A stretch of DNA of 64,000 bases, taken from positions 62,001-126,000 of the forward strand of contig CAVWRJ010000002.1 in NCBI GenBank assembly GCA_963757335.1, written 5' to 3'. Source of the DNA: DASQPA01 sp963757335. Its GTDB lineage: Bacteria > Acidobacteriota > Thermoanaerobaculia > Multivoradales > UBA5704. The notes beneath the pieces are model-generated. The model was not told the origin of the DNA, ran no database searches, and saw only the letters and a list, made by a program, of their open reading frames with translations. This document shows positions 41,542 through 49,801 of this stretch, piece by piece. How positions within the stretch are numbered: position 1 is the first letter of the stretch; every line of letters starts with the position of its first letter. The translations under genes were made by a program, and so were the position numbers.

Positions 41542-41562
41542 CCCCCTCCCAGAGGGGAGGGA
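41542..41562 (+). terminator. Short hairpin after the mgtC-like gene
   Basis: CCCTCCC-AGAG-GGGAGGG followed by ACCCTTTGCC. It belongs to the same kind of intergenic hairpin seen at 7066 and 49523. Confidence 0.45.
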
Positions 41563-41610
41563 CCCTTTGCCGGAAAGATCTCGCTTGCTGTCGATTCAGC
41601 CATGCACTCC

Positions 41611-42186
41611 CTAGAAGTGGAACGCCACCCCGGCGTGCCCCATGGCGAAGATCTTGGCCTCGTTCAAGAGGGTGTAGTGGCCCGAGAGCTCGACTAGAAC
41701 CCCGAAATGACTGTTGATGGGAAACTCGCCGGTCAACCCGAAGGCGGCGCCCAGGGTGGTCTGGTCGCGGGAGCTGCCGTCGAAGGCCCGCTTGCCGTTC
41801 AGGCGGTAGGCGCCGAGGGCGATGTAGACCCCGGACTGGTAGTAGGTCTCGTCGAACCGGTACTCGCCGCCGAGGGTGGCGTAGGTGAGGTTGGCGTCCG
41901 TCAGGCTGCCGAAGGCGGGCTTCCTGTCGAGCCCGAGCCGGCCTACCCGCAGGCCGAGCACCGTCCGCGGCTCGGTGACCAGGCCGAAGTTGAACTGGTA
42001 GCCATGGTTTCCGAAGTCGCTCCCCGGATTGGCGTCGGACGAGCCGCCCACCCCTCCGAGAACGCCGACGGTGTAGGTGTAGAGCTCCTGGGCGCGGGCC
42101 GCCCCGGGCAGGGCGATCGTCCCGGCGAACCCGGCGATCAGGGAGAACAGAACGAGCCTGCCGAGCAGGCGACGGTTGCGAGTCAA
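41611..42186 (-). CDS. Small outer-membrane beta-barrel protein
   Basis: 191 residues from a TTG with AAAGGAGGGG before it; the longer frame upstream is less likely. A signal peptide (to about residue 33, ending ARAQ) precedes repeated amphipathic strands (YTYTVGVLGGVGGSSDANPGSDFGN, then YQFNFGLVTEPRTVLGLRVGRLGL, then TYATLGGEYRF, then GVYIALGAYRLNG, then FGVLVELSGHYTLL) and a terminal Phe (GVAFHF) for BAM assembly. It probably forms an eight-stranded OmpA/OmpX-like barrel. The function is unknown; monocistronic. Confidence 0.8.
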   Translation of the reverse strand: MTRNRRLLGRLVLFSLIAGFAGTIALPGAARAQELYTYTVGVLGGVGGSSDANPGSDFGNHGYQFNFGLVTEPRTVLGLRVGRLGLDRKPAFGSLTDANLTYATLGGEYRFDETYYQSGVYIALGAYRLNGKRAFDGSSRDQTTLGAAFGLTGEFPINSHFGVLVELSGHYTLLNEAKIFAMGHAGVAFHF

Positions 42187-42289
42187 GGTCCCCTCCTTTG
42201 CGATCTTGTAGCCGGCGGCCGTCGGGGCCGGCCGCCAGAGCCCGGAAGTGTACCGCAGCTCTCCCTCCGCACGCTTTTGGGTACCGGCC

Positions 42290-43114
42290 ATGGCTGCTGA
42301 CGTATACGCCGGAGGACCCCGGGGCGTCACGCCCCGGCGAGGGCCGGCGGGGGGGCCGCTCGCCCGCCTCCTCCGCCTGCTGCTGCCGGCCCCCTGCCTC
42401 GGCTGCGGCCTCCCCAGCCCCGCCGGCCGCGCCGGCGCCGGGCGCTTCCTCGCGCTCTGCGCCGGCTGCCGCGGGCGGCTTCGGCCGCTCGATCCGGCCG
42501 CCGCCTGCGCCGCCTGTGCCCGGCCGCTCGTCGGCCAGCTGCCGCCGGGCTTCCGCTGCGGCCGCTGCCGCGCCCAACCGCCGGCCTACGATCGTCTCCT
42601 CGCCCGCTGGCGCTACGAGGCGCCGCTCGACGCCGTCGTCGGCGGGCTCAAGTTCCGCCGCCTGGACTACCTCGGCCACCACCTCGGAATCGACCTCGCG
42701 ACCGCCTTCGCCGCGGATCTCGCCGGGCTCGACCTCGTGGTGCCGGTCCCCCTCCACTGGGGGCGGCGGCTCAAGCGGGGCTACAATCAGGCCGAGCGCA
42801 TCGCCCGCCCGCTCGCCGCCCGTCTCGGGCTCCCCCTGGTCGAGGCCCTGAGGCGCCGCCGCGCCACCGCCGCCCAGAGCACCCTGCCCCGCGACGCCCG
42901 CCTGGCCAACCTGGCCGGGGCCTTCGAGCCCCGCCCGCGCGCCGCTATCGCCGCTATCGCCGGTATCGCCGGCATGGCCGACATCGCCGGCCACCGGGTC
43001 CTCCTCGTCGACGACGTGGCGACGACCGGCGCCACCCTGGACGCCGCCGCCCAGGCTCTCAAGCGAGCCGGAGCGGCGGCCGTGGTCGCCCTGGTGGCCG
43101 GCCGGACGCCTTAG
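42290..43114 (+). CDS. ComF family phosphoribosyltransferase-like protein
   Basis: 274 residues. The N-terminal zinc-finger region has paired cysteines (CLGCG, CAGC, CAAC, CGRC). The PRTase domain has PVPLHWGRRLKRGYNQAERIARPLA and the PRPP motif VLLVDDVATTGATLDAAA. Family members (ComF, GntX) take part in DNA uptake or sugar-phosphate metabolism. A 9-bp tract inserts AAIAAIAGIAGMADIAG directly before the PRPP strand, lengthening a loop. The ATG at 42290 is preferred over an upstream GTG. Confidence 0.88.
   Translation: MAADVYAGGPRGVTPRRGPAGGPLARLLRLLLPAPCLGCGLPSPAGRAGAGRFLALCAGCRGRLRPLDPAAACAACARPLVGQLPPGFRCGRCRAQPPAYDRLLARWRYEAPLDAVVGGLKFRRLDYLGHHLGIDLATAFAADLAGLDLVVPVPLHWGRRLKRGYNQAERIARPLAARLGLPLVEALRRRRATAAQSTLPRDARLANLAGAFEPRPRAAIAAIAGIAGMADIAGHRVLLVDDVATTGATLDAAAQALKRAGAAAVVALVAGRTP
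42941..42993 (+). repeat. 9-bp-periodic tract inside comF
   Basis: Six units of ATCGCCGGT with small changes, encoding IAAIAGIAGMADIAG between the body of ComF and its PRPP motif. Confidence 0.8.
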
Positions 43115-43154
43115 AGGCAACGGGGGCGGTCCCGAAGAGGTCCGCGGCGCCGCT

Positions 43155-44420
43155 CTACGGACGTGGCCGGAGGATCGCCCGCTCCTGCTCGCGGCGGATC
43201 TCCTCCTGGACCCGCTGCCGGCCGAGCCGGCCGACTGCGCGAAGGTCCTCCCGCGGGCTGGCTTCGAGGGCGGCGAAGGCGCGGTCCCGCTGCTGCCAGC
43301 GGTCCCCCCGGACGGCCGGATCGGTGGGGCGGAAGAGGGCGGCCTCCGCCACGTCGCGCGGGGCGTGCCCCCGGTCGAGCGCCGCGGCCGCCAGCTCTGG
43401 CCAGACCGCCTCGGGAGCGCGGCGGAGGGGGGCGAGATGGTAGGTGGCGAGGGCGGGGGAGGCGAGGAGATGGCGGAAGAGGCCGGCATCCCCGCCGACC
43501 AGGTGCGGCAGGAGCGACTGCAGGATGGGGGCCTCGCCCAAACCTTCGAGCCCGCCCAGGAGCCGTTCCCGCCGCGGCCGGTCGAGCGCTTCCACCGCCC
43601 TCGCGAAGGCGCTGTCGGCGGCGAAGTAGACCGGCAGATCGCGGTCGCCGAGACGGGCTTCGAGCCAGGCCAGGGCGAGGTCCGGATCGCGGGCGAGGAG
43701 GAGCCGCAGCCCGTGCTGAAGGCCGAGGGTCTCCGCCGTCTCCTCGTACTCCGCGGTGCGCGCCCGGAGGACCGCCGACCGCCAGGGGCCGGCGAGCTCC
43801 GGCTGCACCTCCCCCTGGGGTGGCGCTATCCACTCCCCGAGGGCGGCGGCGAGCGCCGTCTGCCAGCGCGGGGCGGCGAGGAGCGCGAGGAGGGCGGGGA
43901 GGGGGACGCCCTCGCGGGCCAGGGTCTCGGCGAGGAGGGGGGTGCGCGCCACCTCCTCCAGGGCCCGCTCGTGGAGGTCGGGAGGCGGATTGTCGAGCCG
44001 GAGGGCCAGGGTGGCCGCCATCTCGGCCAGGGGGTCGAGCTCGAGGGCGGAGAGGAGCCGCTTTTCCCAGCCTTCCCGGCGGCGGACCACGTCCTGCTCC
44101 AGGAAGGGGACCGCCTGAGAGTAGAGGCCGCGGGCGAGGAAGGCGTCGAGCCAGGCTTCCGGTGCCCCGACCGCTGCGGCCAGCGCCCGGCAGAGAGCGA
44201 GGAGCCGCCGCCGCCCAAGGCGGCCGGCCCGCTCCGCCTCCTGCTCGTAGACGGCGAGCCGGTCGGCGATCTCCAGGGGAGGATGCCGGGCCCACTCACG
44301 GGCGAGCGCGGAGAGGGCGGTGGTGCCGGCAGGGTCGGCAAGCTCTGCCGGACGGGCGGCCCGCGGCTCGCCGCCCGGATAGAGCAGGGCGAAAACAGCA
44401 TCCTCGGACGGGCTCGACAT
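43155..44420 (-). CDS. Alpha-helical repeat-like protein of unknown function
   Basis: 421 residues with GGGGAG before the ATG; a longer frame adds 16 Pro/Arg-rich residues. The whole chain is helical and Leu/Ala/Glu/Arg-rich, with loosely repeated units such as ERALEEVARTPLLAETLAREGVPLPALLALLAAPRW and LLPHLVGGDAGLFRHLLASPALATYHLAPL, suggesting a HEAT- or ARM-like solenoid. No signal peptide or membrane segment. It is divergent from the LanC-like pair, with about 210 bases between the starts. I cannot assign a function. Confidence 0.65.
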   Translation of the reverse strand: MSSPSEDAVFALLYPGGEPRAARPAELADPAGTTALSALAREWARHPPLEIADRLAVYEQEAERAGRLGRRRLLALCRALAAAVGAPEAWLDAFLARGLYSQAVPFLEQDVVRRREGWEKRLLSALELDPLAEMAATLALRLDNPPPDLHERALEEVARTPLLAETLAREGVPLPALLALLAAPRWQTALAAALGEWIAPPQGEVQPELAGPWRSAVLRARTAEYEETAETLGLQHGLRLLLARDPDLALAWLEARLGDRDLPVYFAADSAFARAVEALDRPRRERLLGGLEGLGEAPILQSLLPHLVGGDAGLFRHLLASPALATYHLAPLRRAPEAVWPELAAAALDRGHAPRDVAEAALFRPTDPAVRGDRWQQRDRAFAALEASPREDLRAVGRLGRQRVQEEIRREQERAILRPRP

Positions 44421-44631
44421 CGATCTCCCCGGTCTCCCTGGTGTGGGCGGCGGGCGCGCACGATCCACGTGGGCTCCCCTGCCGCGACCTCGTCACGTCC
44501 CCGTTCCCGGCCGGTAAGGCCGGGCGGGGTCTCTCCACGGTGTGGATTCTAGGCTTGCCGCATATTCTAACCGCTCTTCGAGTCAGCTAAGCTACGCGTT
44601 CGCCGGCACGGGCCGGAAGCCGGAGAATGCC

Positions 44632-46098
44632 ATGACCGATTCGATCTCGAACCGCCCCGGGTCCTCGCACCCCTGGAGCCCCTGGAGCCCGCTGCTGACC
44701 GGCGAGGCGGCCGAGCAGGCGGCGGATGTGATCGCCAACATCGCGGCCGATCTCGCGGCCGAGCTCGCGGCTGATATTGCCGCCGATGCCGCCGATGCCG
44801 CCAATGCCGCCGATGCCGCCAATATTGCCGATATTGCCGCTGATACAGGGACCGACACCGCGGCGGCGGCGCTCGCCGCCGGCGCTCCTCCCGAGGATAC
44901 TCCCCAGAGCCCCAGGGATCTGTCGCTCGCCGGCGGCGAAGCCGGCATCGCCCTCTTCTTCACCTACCTGGACGCGGCCCGGCCGGGCGAGGGGCACGAC
45001 GAGACCGCCATGAGCCTCCTCGAACGGGCGATCCAGGGCACCGCCGTGCTGCCGACCGGCTCCGGCCTCTACAGCGGCTTCGCCGGCGTCGCCTGGGTCC
45101 TGGAGCACCTCCACGGCAGGCTCTTCGATCCCGAGGGGGAGGACCCCGGCGAGGAGATCGGGGAGATCCTCCGGGAGCACCTCGGCCGCTCCCCCTGGCA
45201 GGCCGACTACGATCTCATCAGCGGCCTCGTGGGCTTCGGGGTCTATGCCCTGGAGCGCCTGCCGCGTTCCGGGGGCCGCGAGTGCCTGGAAGGGATCCTC
45301 GCCCGCCTCGCCGAGAGCTCCGAGCGGCAGCCGGAGGGGATCACCTGGCATACCTCGCCGGAGCTCGTCGGGCCGATCCAGCGCGACACCTTCCCCGACG
45401 GCAACTACAACCTCGGGGTGGCGCACGGGGTGCCCGGAGTGATCGGCCTCCTCGGCGAGATCTGCGCCGCCGGCCTCCCGGCGGACCGCGGGGGAGAGGC
45501 GCGGCGGCTCCTCGCTGGCGCCGTCGACTGGCTCCTCGCCCAGCGCCTCCCGCCGGGCGCCGCCTCGCGGTTCCCGTACAGCGTCGCCCCCGGGGTCCCG
45601 CCCGCCCCCTCCCGGCTGGCCTGGTGCTACGGCGATCTGGGGGTCGCCACCGCTCTCCTCGCCGCCGCCCGGGCGGCCGGCGAGCCGGCCTGGGAAGAGG
45701 AGGCCCTCGCCGTCGCCCGGCAGGCCGCGAGCCGCCCCGTCGTCGGCTCGGGGGTCCTCGACAGCGGCCTCTGCCACGGCGCGGCCGGCGTCGCCCATCT
45801 CTTCAACCGCCTCTACCAGGCGAGCGGCGACGCCGCCCTCGGCGAGGCCGCCCGCACCTGGTACCGGCAGGCCCTCTCCCAGTACCAGCCCGGCCAGGGG
45901 ATCGGCGGCTTCCTCGCCTGGCTGCCCGGGGGGGGCGACCGGATGGGGGAGCTCAGCTGGCAGCCCGATCCCGGCTTCCTCACCGGCTCGGCGGGGGTCG
46001 GCCTCGCCCTGCTCGCCGCCACCACCAACGTCCTACCCGACTGGGATCGCACCCTGCTCACCGCCATCCGCGGCCCGCGCCGCCAGGAGCCCCGATGA
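44632..46098 (+). CDS. LanC-like protein 1
   Basis: 488 residues, with CGGAG before the ATG. A 9-bp tract (44731-44847) gives an N-terminal Ala/Asp-rich helix. The LanC alpha-toroid follows: LSLAGGEAGIALFF, SGLYSGFAGVAWVLEHL, LISGLVGFGVYAL, GVAHGVPGVIGLLG. The zinc ligands are Cys332 (WCYGDLG) and Cys381-His382 (LCHGAAG), and the C-terminal repeat is PGFLTGSAGVGLALL. All catalytic residues are present. LanC enzymes add cysteine thiols to dehydroamino acids in lanthipeptides. With no LanB or LanM dehydratase or precursor nearby, a stand-alone (LanCL-like) thiol-addition role is possible. Confidence 0.9.
   Translation: MTDSISNRPGSSHPWSPWSPLLTGEAAEQAADVIANIAADLAAELAADIAADAADAANAADAANIADIAADTGTDTAAAALAAGAPPEDTPQSPRDLSLAGGEAGIALFFTYLDAARPGEGHDETAMSLLERAIQGTAVLPTGSGLYSGFAGVAWVLEHLHGRLFDPEGEDPGEEIGEILREHLGRSPWQADYDLISGLVGFGVYALERLPRSGGRECLEGILARLAESSERQPEGITWHTSPELVGPIQRDTFPDGNYNLGVAHGVPGVIGLLGEICAAGLPADRGGEARRLLAGAVDWLLAQRLPPGAASRFPYSVAPGVPPAPSRLAWCYGDLGVATALLAAARAAGEPAWEEEALAVARQAASRPVVGSGVLDSGLCHGAAGVAHLFNRLYQASGDAALGEAARTWYRQALSQYQPGQGIGGFLAWLPGGGDRMGELSWQPDPGFLTGSAGVGLALLAATTNVLPDWDRTLLTAIRGPRRQEPR
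44731..44847 (+). repeat. 9-bp-periodic tract in LanC-like 1
   Basis: The longest tract in the window: about 12 imperfect units of the form GCCGCCGAT/GCCGCCAAT. They encode an Ala-Asp/Asn-rich helix (AADAADAANAADAANIADIA). LanC-like 2 has a much shorter equivalent. Confidence 0.8.
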
Positions 46099-47425
46099 TC
46101 TCCCCCCCGGCAGCCGTCCCGCCCGCCCCTGGCGCCCGCTCCTCTCCGGCGAGCTCGCCCGCGGCGCCAACGCCGCCATCGACGATATTGCCGCCAACCT
46201 CGCCGGCCTCGCCGGGCTCGACCGCCCTCCGGCGGAATTCGGCGGCGGCCGCGACCTGTCGCTCTCCGGTGGCCAGGCAGGCATCGCCCTCTTCTTCGCC
46301 TATCTCCACTTCGCCAGGCCCGGCGAGGGGCACGACGACACCGCCATGGCCTTCCTCGAACGGGCGATCGAGGGTACCGCGGAGCTCCCGGTGGGCTCCG
46401 GCCTCTACGGCGGCTTCGCCGGGGTGGCCTGGACCCTGGAGCACCTCAACGGGCGGCTCTTCGACCCCGAGGACGAGGACCCCGGCGCCGAAATCGCGAC
46501 CGTGCTCCAGGGCTATCTCGGGACCTCCCCCTGGTACGGCGACTACGACCTGATCGGCGGCCTCGTGGGCTTCGGGGTGTACGCCCTGGAGCGCCTGCCG
46601 CGGCCCGGCGGCCGGGAGTGCATCGAGGGCATTCTCGCCCGCCTCGCCGAGACCTCCGAAGAGCGGCCGGACGGCCTCTCCTGGCACACCGCCTCGGAGC
46701 GCACGGGGCCGTTCCAGCGCGACACCTATCCCGAAGGCCACTACAACCTCGGGGTGGCGCACGGCGTGCCGGGGGTCGTCGGCTTCCTCGGCGAGGCGGT
46801 GGCGGCCGGGCTCCCCGGCGCCACCACGGCGGCGGCGCGGCGCCTCCTCGGGAGGGCCCACGACTGGGTCCTGGCGCAGCGCCTGCCGGCGGACGCCGGC
46901 TCGATCTTCCCCTACAACTTCGCCCCCGGCATCGAGCCCGCCGCCACCCGCCTGGCCTGGTGCTACGGCGACCTGGGGATCGCCGCCAGCCTCCTGGCCG
47001 CCGCGCGGTCGGCCGGCGAGCCGGCCTGGGAGAGCGAGGCGCTCGCCGTCGCCCGCCATGCCGCGGCCCGCTCGATCGCGGGCTCGGGGGTGATCGACGC
47101 CGGCCTCTGCCACGGCGCGGCGGGTGACGCGCACCTCTTCAACCGCCTCTATCAGGCGGCTGGCGACGGCGAGACCGCCGCCGAGATCGCCACCGCCGCC
47201 CGCGGCTGGTTCGAGCAGGCCCTGGCCCTCCGCCACCCCGGGGAGGGGATCGGCGGCTTCCGTGCCTGGCTGCCCATGTCGCCGGACGGGATGAGCGAGC
47301 TCGGATGGATCGACGATCCCGGCTTCCTCACCGGCTCGGCCGGCATCGGCCTCGCCCTCCTCGCCGCCACCACCGAGGTCGATCCCGCCTGGGACCGTCT
47401 CCTCCTCACCGCCATCCGGGGCTGA
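46095..47425 (+). CDS. LanC-like protein 2, frame broken at a C7 tract
   Basis: A paralogue of the preceding gene (about 443 residues if joined). The ATG at 46095 overlaps the first gene's stop, but after five codons the run of seven C (46102-46108) leaves the wrong frame. Adding one C would restore WRPLLSGELARGANAAIDDIAANLAGLAGLD and the rest. The body has YGGFAGVAWTLEHL, GLVGFGVYAL, GVAHGVPGVVGFLG, WCYGDLG and LCHGAAG, so the zinc site is intact. Downstream ATGs (46346) would remove the first core helices. It is either phase-variable or an assembly error. It ends 116 bases before the outer-membrane protein gene. Confidence 0.82.
46168..46222 (+). repeat. Short 9-bp-periodic tract in LanC-like 2
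   Basis: Units GACGATATT, GCCGCCAAC and CTCGCCGGC (two copies) encode DDIAANLAGLAGLD at the position matching the longer tract of LanC-like 1. Confidence 0.5.
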
Positions 47426-47489
47426 CGCGGCGGATATCGCGTACTTCAAATGATAGAAAACAATTGATTAGCTCGGGCTTCCCGAGGGT

Positions 47490-47519
47490 TTGACAGCCCC
47501 GTGGCGGGAGGACTAGACT
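47490..47519 (+). promoter_or_regulatory. Sigma-70-like promoter
   Basis: TTGACA (47490-47495) and TAGACT (47514-47519) are 18 bases apart. They lie 22 bases upstream of the next ATG, after AT-rich DNA. Confidence 0.6.
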
Positions 47520-47541
47520 CGGCACCTGTAGGGTCCGAGGG

Positions 47542-49497
47542 ATGACGAACCACGCGCACAAGAGTCTCCCCGTCCTGGCCGCGCTCCTGATGCTCGGCCT
47601 CGCCGGGACCGCCACGGCGCAACCGGCGCAGCACCTGCCGGGCGTCGGCGGGAAAGTGACCGGGGAGAAATCCCCGCTCGCCGCGGCCGGGGTCTACGCC
47701 TTCCAGCTCGCCGATCTCCAGCTGCACAAGGTCACCACCGACCCCGAAGGCAACTTCCTCTTCCAGGACCTGCCGGCCGGCCTCTACAAGATCATCGCCC
47801 ACAAGTCGGGCTTTGCCCCCGTCGTCATCCTGCTCACCCGCACGACCGCCAAGGCGTACCAGTTCCTCGAGCTCCAGCTCCTCCAGGATACGGCTCCGGC
47901 CCGGGGCGGGGCGCCGGGGGCGCGCGGCGACGATTTCTGGTCGCTGCGGGCCAGCATCCCCCCGGACGTGCTGCGGCAGATCGAACAGTCGAGCGAGGCC
48001 GAGCTGCCCCGCTTCACGGACGACCGCCGGGCGGAGGCTTCCCTGGGGGCGCTCTCGCGGTTCCACACCGACTTCCAGGCCATGAAGGGGGTCGACAATC
48101 TCACCGCGGGGGGCGAGGGTCAGGTCGCCGGCGGCCGGCTCGGCATCGAGGGCCAGCTGGGCGACATGCAGGTCGGCCTGCGCGGCCACTTCTGGCAGTT
48201 CGCGCCGACCCCCACCTTCGGCGGACCCGGAGCGGCGGCGGCGCCCGCGGCGACCAGCGGCCAGGCCAGCTCCCTATCGCTCGACCTCGAGAACGGCCCG
48301 CGCAGCCGGGTCAATGTCACCTCGCTCAACAATCGCTTCACCGCCCGTACCAGCGACGGCCCGGTGCCGGTCGACTTCGAACACTACCGGGTGAGCTGGT
48401 CGCAGACCGTGGGCGACAACAGCCGCTCGGAGATCGCCGCCCAGTACACCAGCGAGAACAACTTCCACCGCCAGGGCGCCTCCGATCCGGCCGAGATCCC
48501 CGGCGCCTCGCGCACCTGGCGGGTCGACGGCTCCTACACGACGGATCTGGGTCCCAGCTCGACCTTCCAGAGCGGGATTCGCTACCGCGCCCTCCAGTAC
48601 GGTCTCCCCGGCCCCGGCGGGCAGCCCCTGTCGGTCCTCCCCGGGCAGGACAGCCTCGACGTCTTCGGGCGCGGCGGCATCCGCCTGCAGCCGGCGGTGC
48701 TCGTTGAGTATGGCCTCTACAACACCCTGGCCGACGGCAGCCTGTCGGTGCGGCCTCAGGGCGGGGTCGTCCTCCGCCTGGGCGACCTCTGGCAGCTCCA
48801 GAGCTCGGCGAGCCGCCGGGTCTACGAGCGGTCGGCGGTGAACGCGCCCCAGTTCCTGCCCACCCTCTACCAGGAGGCCGACCTCTGCGAGGAGGGCGGG
48901 AAGGCTTGCTACGAGCTGCGCCTGGCGCGCAAGCAAGGGGACGACACGTTCGCCCTCTCCGCCGTGGACCGCACTTTCGGCAAGACTCTGCGCCTCTACT
49001 TCAGCGACGACTTCTTCGATCGCCTCGAGAGCCTCTACCTGGTGCCGGGCGACCGGATGCCCGAGGTCAAGCTGGCCGTGGGCCGGCAGATCGCACCCGG
49101 GATCACCACCAAGTTCGAGGCCAGCCTGTCGCGCGGCGGCGGCGGGATCTTCTACCCTGCCGATGGACGGGCCTACCAGAACCGGGTGCAATACCTGGTG
49201 ACGTCGCTCGACACCCGCTTCAAGGCCACCTCGACCGGCGTCTTCATCGCCTTCCACCGCCTGAATCAGGACCTCGACCCCTTGAGCCCGGACTCCTCCG
49301 CGGTCAACCAGATCGCCACTGAGCGGCTGCAGCTCATGCTCTCCCAGGATCTCAACATCCTGATGAATCTGGCCGGCGACTGGACGGTGCAGCTCAACAT
49401 GGAGCTCAGCCGCGGCAACTCCCCCTTGGTCGCCACCAACGGTCGCGACGACGAGCTGCGCAAGCGCTTTCTCGGCGGCATCGCGGTCAAGTTCTAG
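47542..49497 (+). CDS. Outer-membrane protein with carboxypeptidase-regulatory domain
   Basis: 651 residues. A signal peptide (1-26, ending ATAQP) precedes a CarboxypepD_reg-type domain (about 35-115: GVGGKVTGEKSPLAAAGVYAFQL, then KVTTDPEGNFLFQDLPAGLYKIIAHKSGF). From about 190 to the end are repeated long amphipathic strands (YRVSWSQTVGDNSRSEIAAQYTSEN, then STFQSGIRYRALQYG) and a terminal Phe (GGIAVKF). It resembles TonB-dependent-receptor-like acidobacterial proteins, but I see no clear plug domain or TonB box. It is likely a large outer-membrane barrel of unknown cargo with its own promoter. Confidence 0.75.
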   Translation: MTNHAHKSLPVLAALLMLGLAGTATAQPAQHLPGVGGKVTGEKSPLAAAGVYAFQLADLQLHKVTTDPEGNFLFQDLPAGLYKIIAHKSGFAPVVILLTRTTAKAYQFLELQLLQDTAPARGGAPGARGDDFWSLRASIPPDVLRQIEQSSEAELPRFTDDRRAEASLGALSRFHTDFQAMKGVDNLTAGGEGQVAGGRLGIEGQLGDMQVGLRGHFWQFAPTPTFGGPGAAAAPAATSGQASSLSLDLENGPRSRVNVTSLNNRFTARTSDGPVPVDFEHYRVSWSQTVGDNSRSEIAAQYTSENNFHRQGASDPAEIPGASRTWRVDGSYTTDLGPSSTFQSGIRYRALQYGLPGPGGQPLSVLPGQDSLDVFGRGGIRLQPAVLVEYGLYNTLADGSLSVRPQGGVVLRLGDLWQLQSSASRRVYERSAVNAPQFLPTLYQEADLCEEGGKACYELRLARKQGDDTFALSAVDRTFGKTLRLYFSDDFFDRLESLYLVPGDRMPEVKLAVGRQIAPGITTKFEASLSRGGGGIFYPADGRAYQNRVQYLVTSLDTRFKATSTGVFIAFHRLNQDLDPLSPDSSAVNQIATERLQLMLSQDLNILMNLAGDWTVQLNMELSRGNSPLVATNGRDDELRKRFLGGIAVKF

Positions 49498-49522
49498 GGC
49501 CTGCCTGGCGCACCCCTCCTAG

Positions 49523-49559
49523 CCTCCCCCTGACCCAACCGCCCCCTCCCAGGGGGAGG
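49523..49559 (+). terminator. Hairpin terminator after the outer-membrane protein gene
   Basis: CCTCCCCCTG pairs perfectly with CAGGGGGAGG around an 17-base loop. No T run. The rest of 49560-49740 shows only further CCCTCC-rich pieces and no gene. Confidence 0.55.
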
Positions 49560-49747
49560 GACCCGCTCGCCCGAAGAGGGAAAAGCCTTGAATCAGCGCC
49601 TGGCGCCCCTCCCCCTCTCAGGGATCGTTCCGGCCCTGCCTCAAACGCTTGGATTCAATCTCTTGAATAGCGTCCGGTTTTCTGGATGGCGTGCCCGAAA
49701 GCCTCTAGAATTCAGAGGGTTGGAGGCGATTCAAAAAAACGTGGCCC

Positions 49748-49762
49748 TGGCATAGAAGATGC
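49748..49762 (+). promoter_or_regulatory. Sigma-54-type promoter candidate
   Basis: TGGCATAGAAGATGC fits TGGCAC-N5-TTGC spacing, with GG and GC in the -24 and -12 places and one weak position. It lies 40 bases before the kinase of an NtrC-type pair, which suggests autoregulation. Confidence 0.5.
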
Positions 49763-49801
49763 TGTTGAGGGTCTCGGCCAGGTCCAGCCCAGGTCAATCC
49801 G

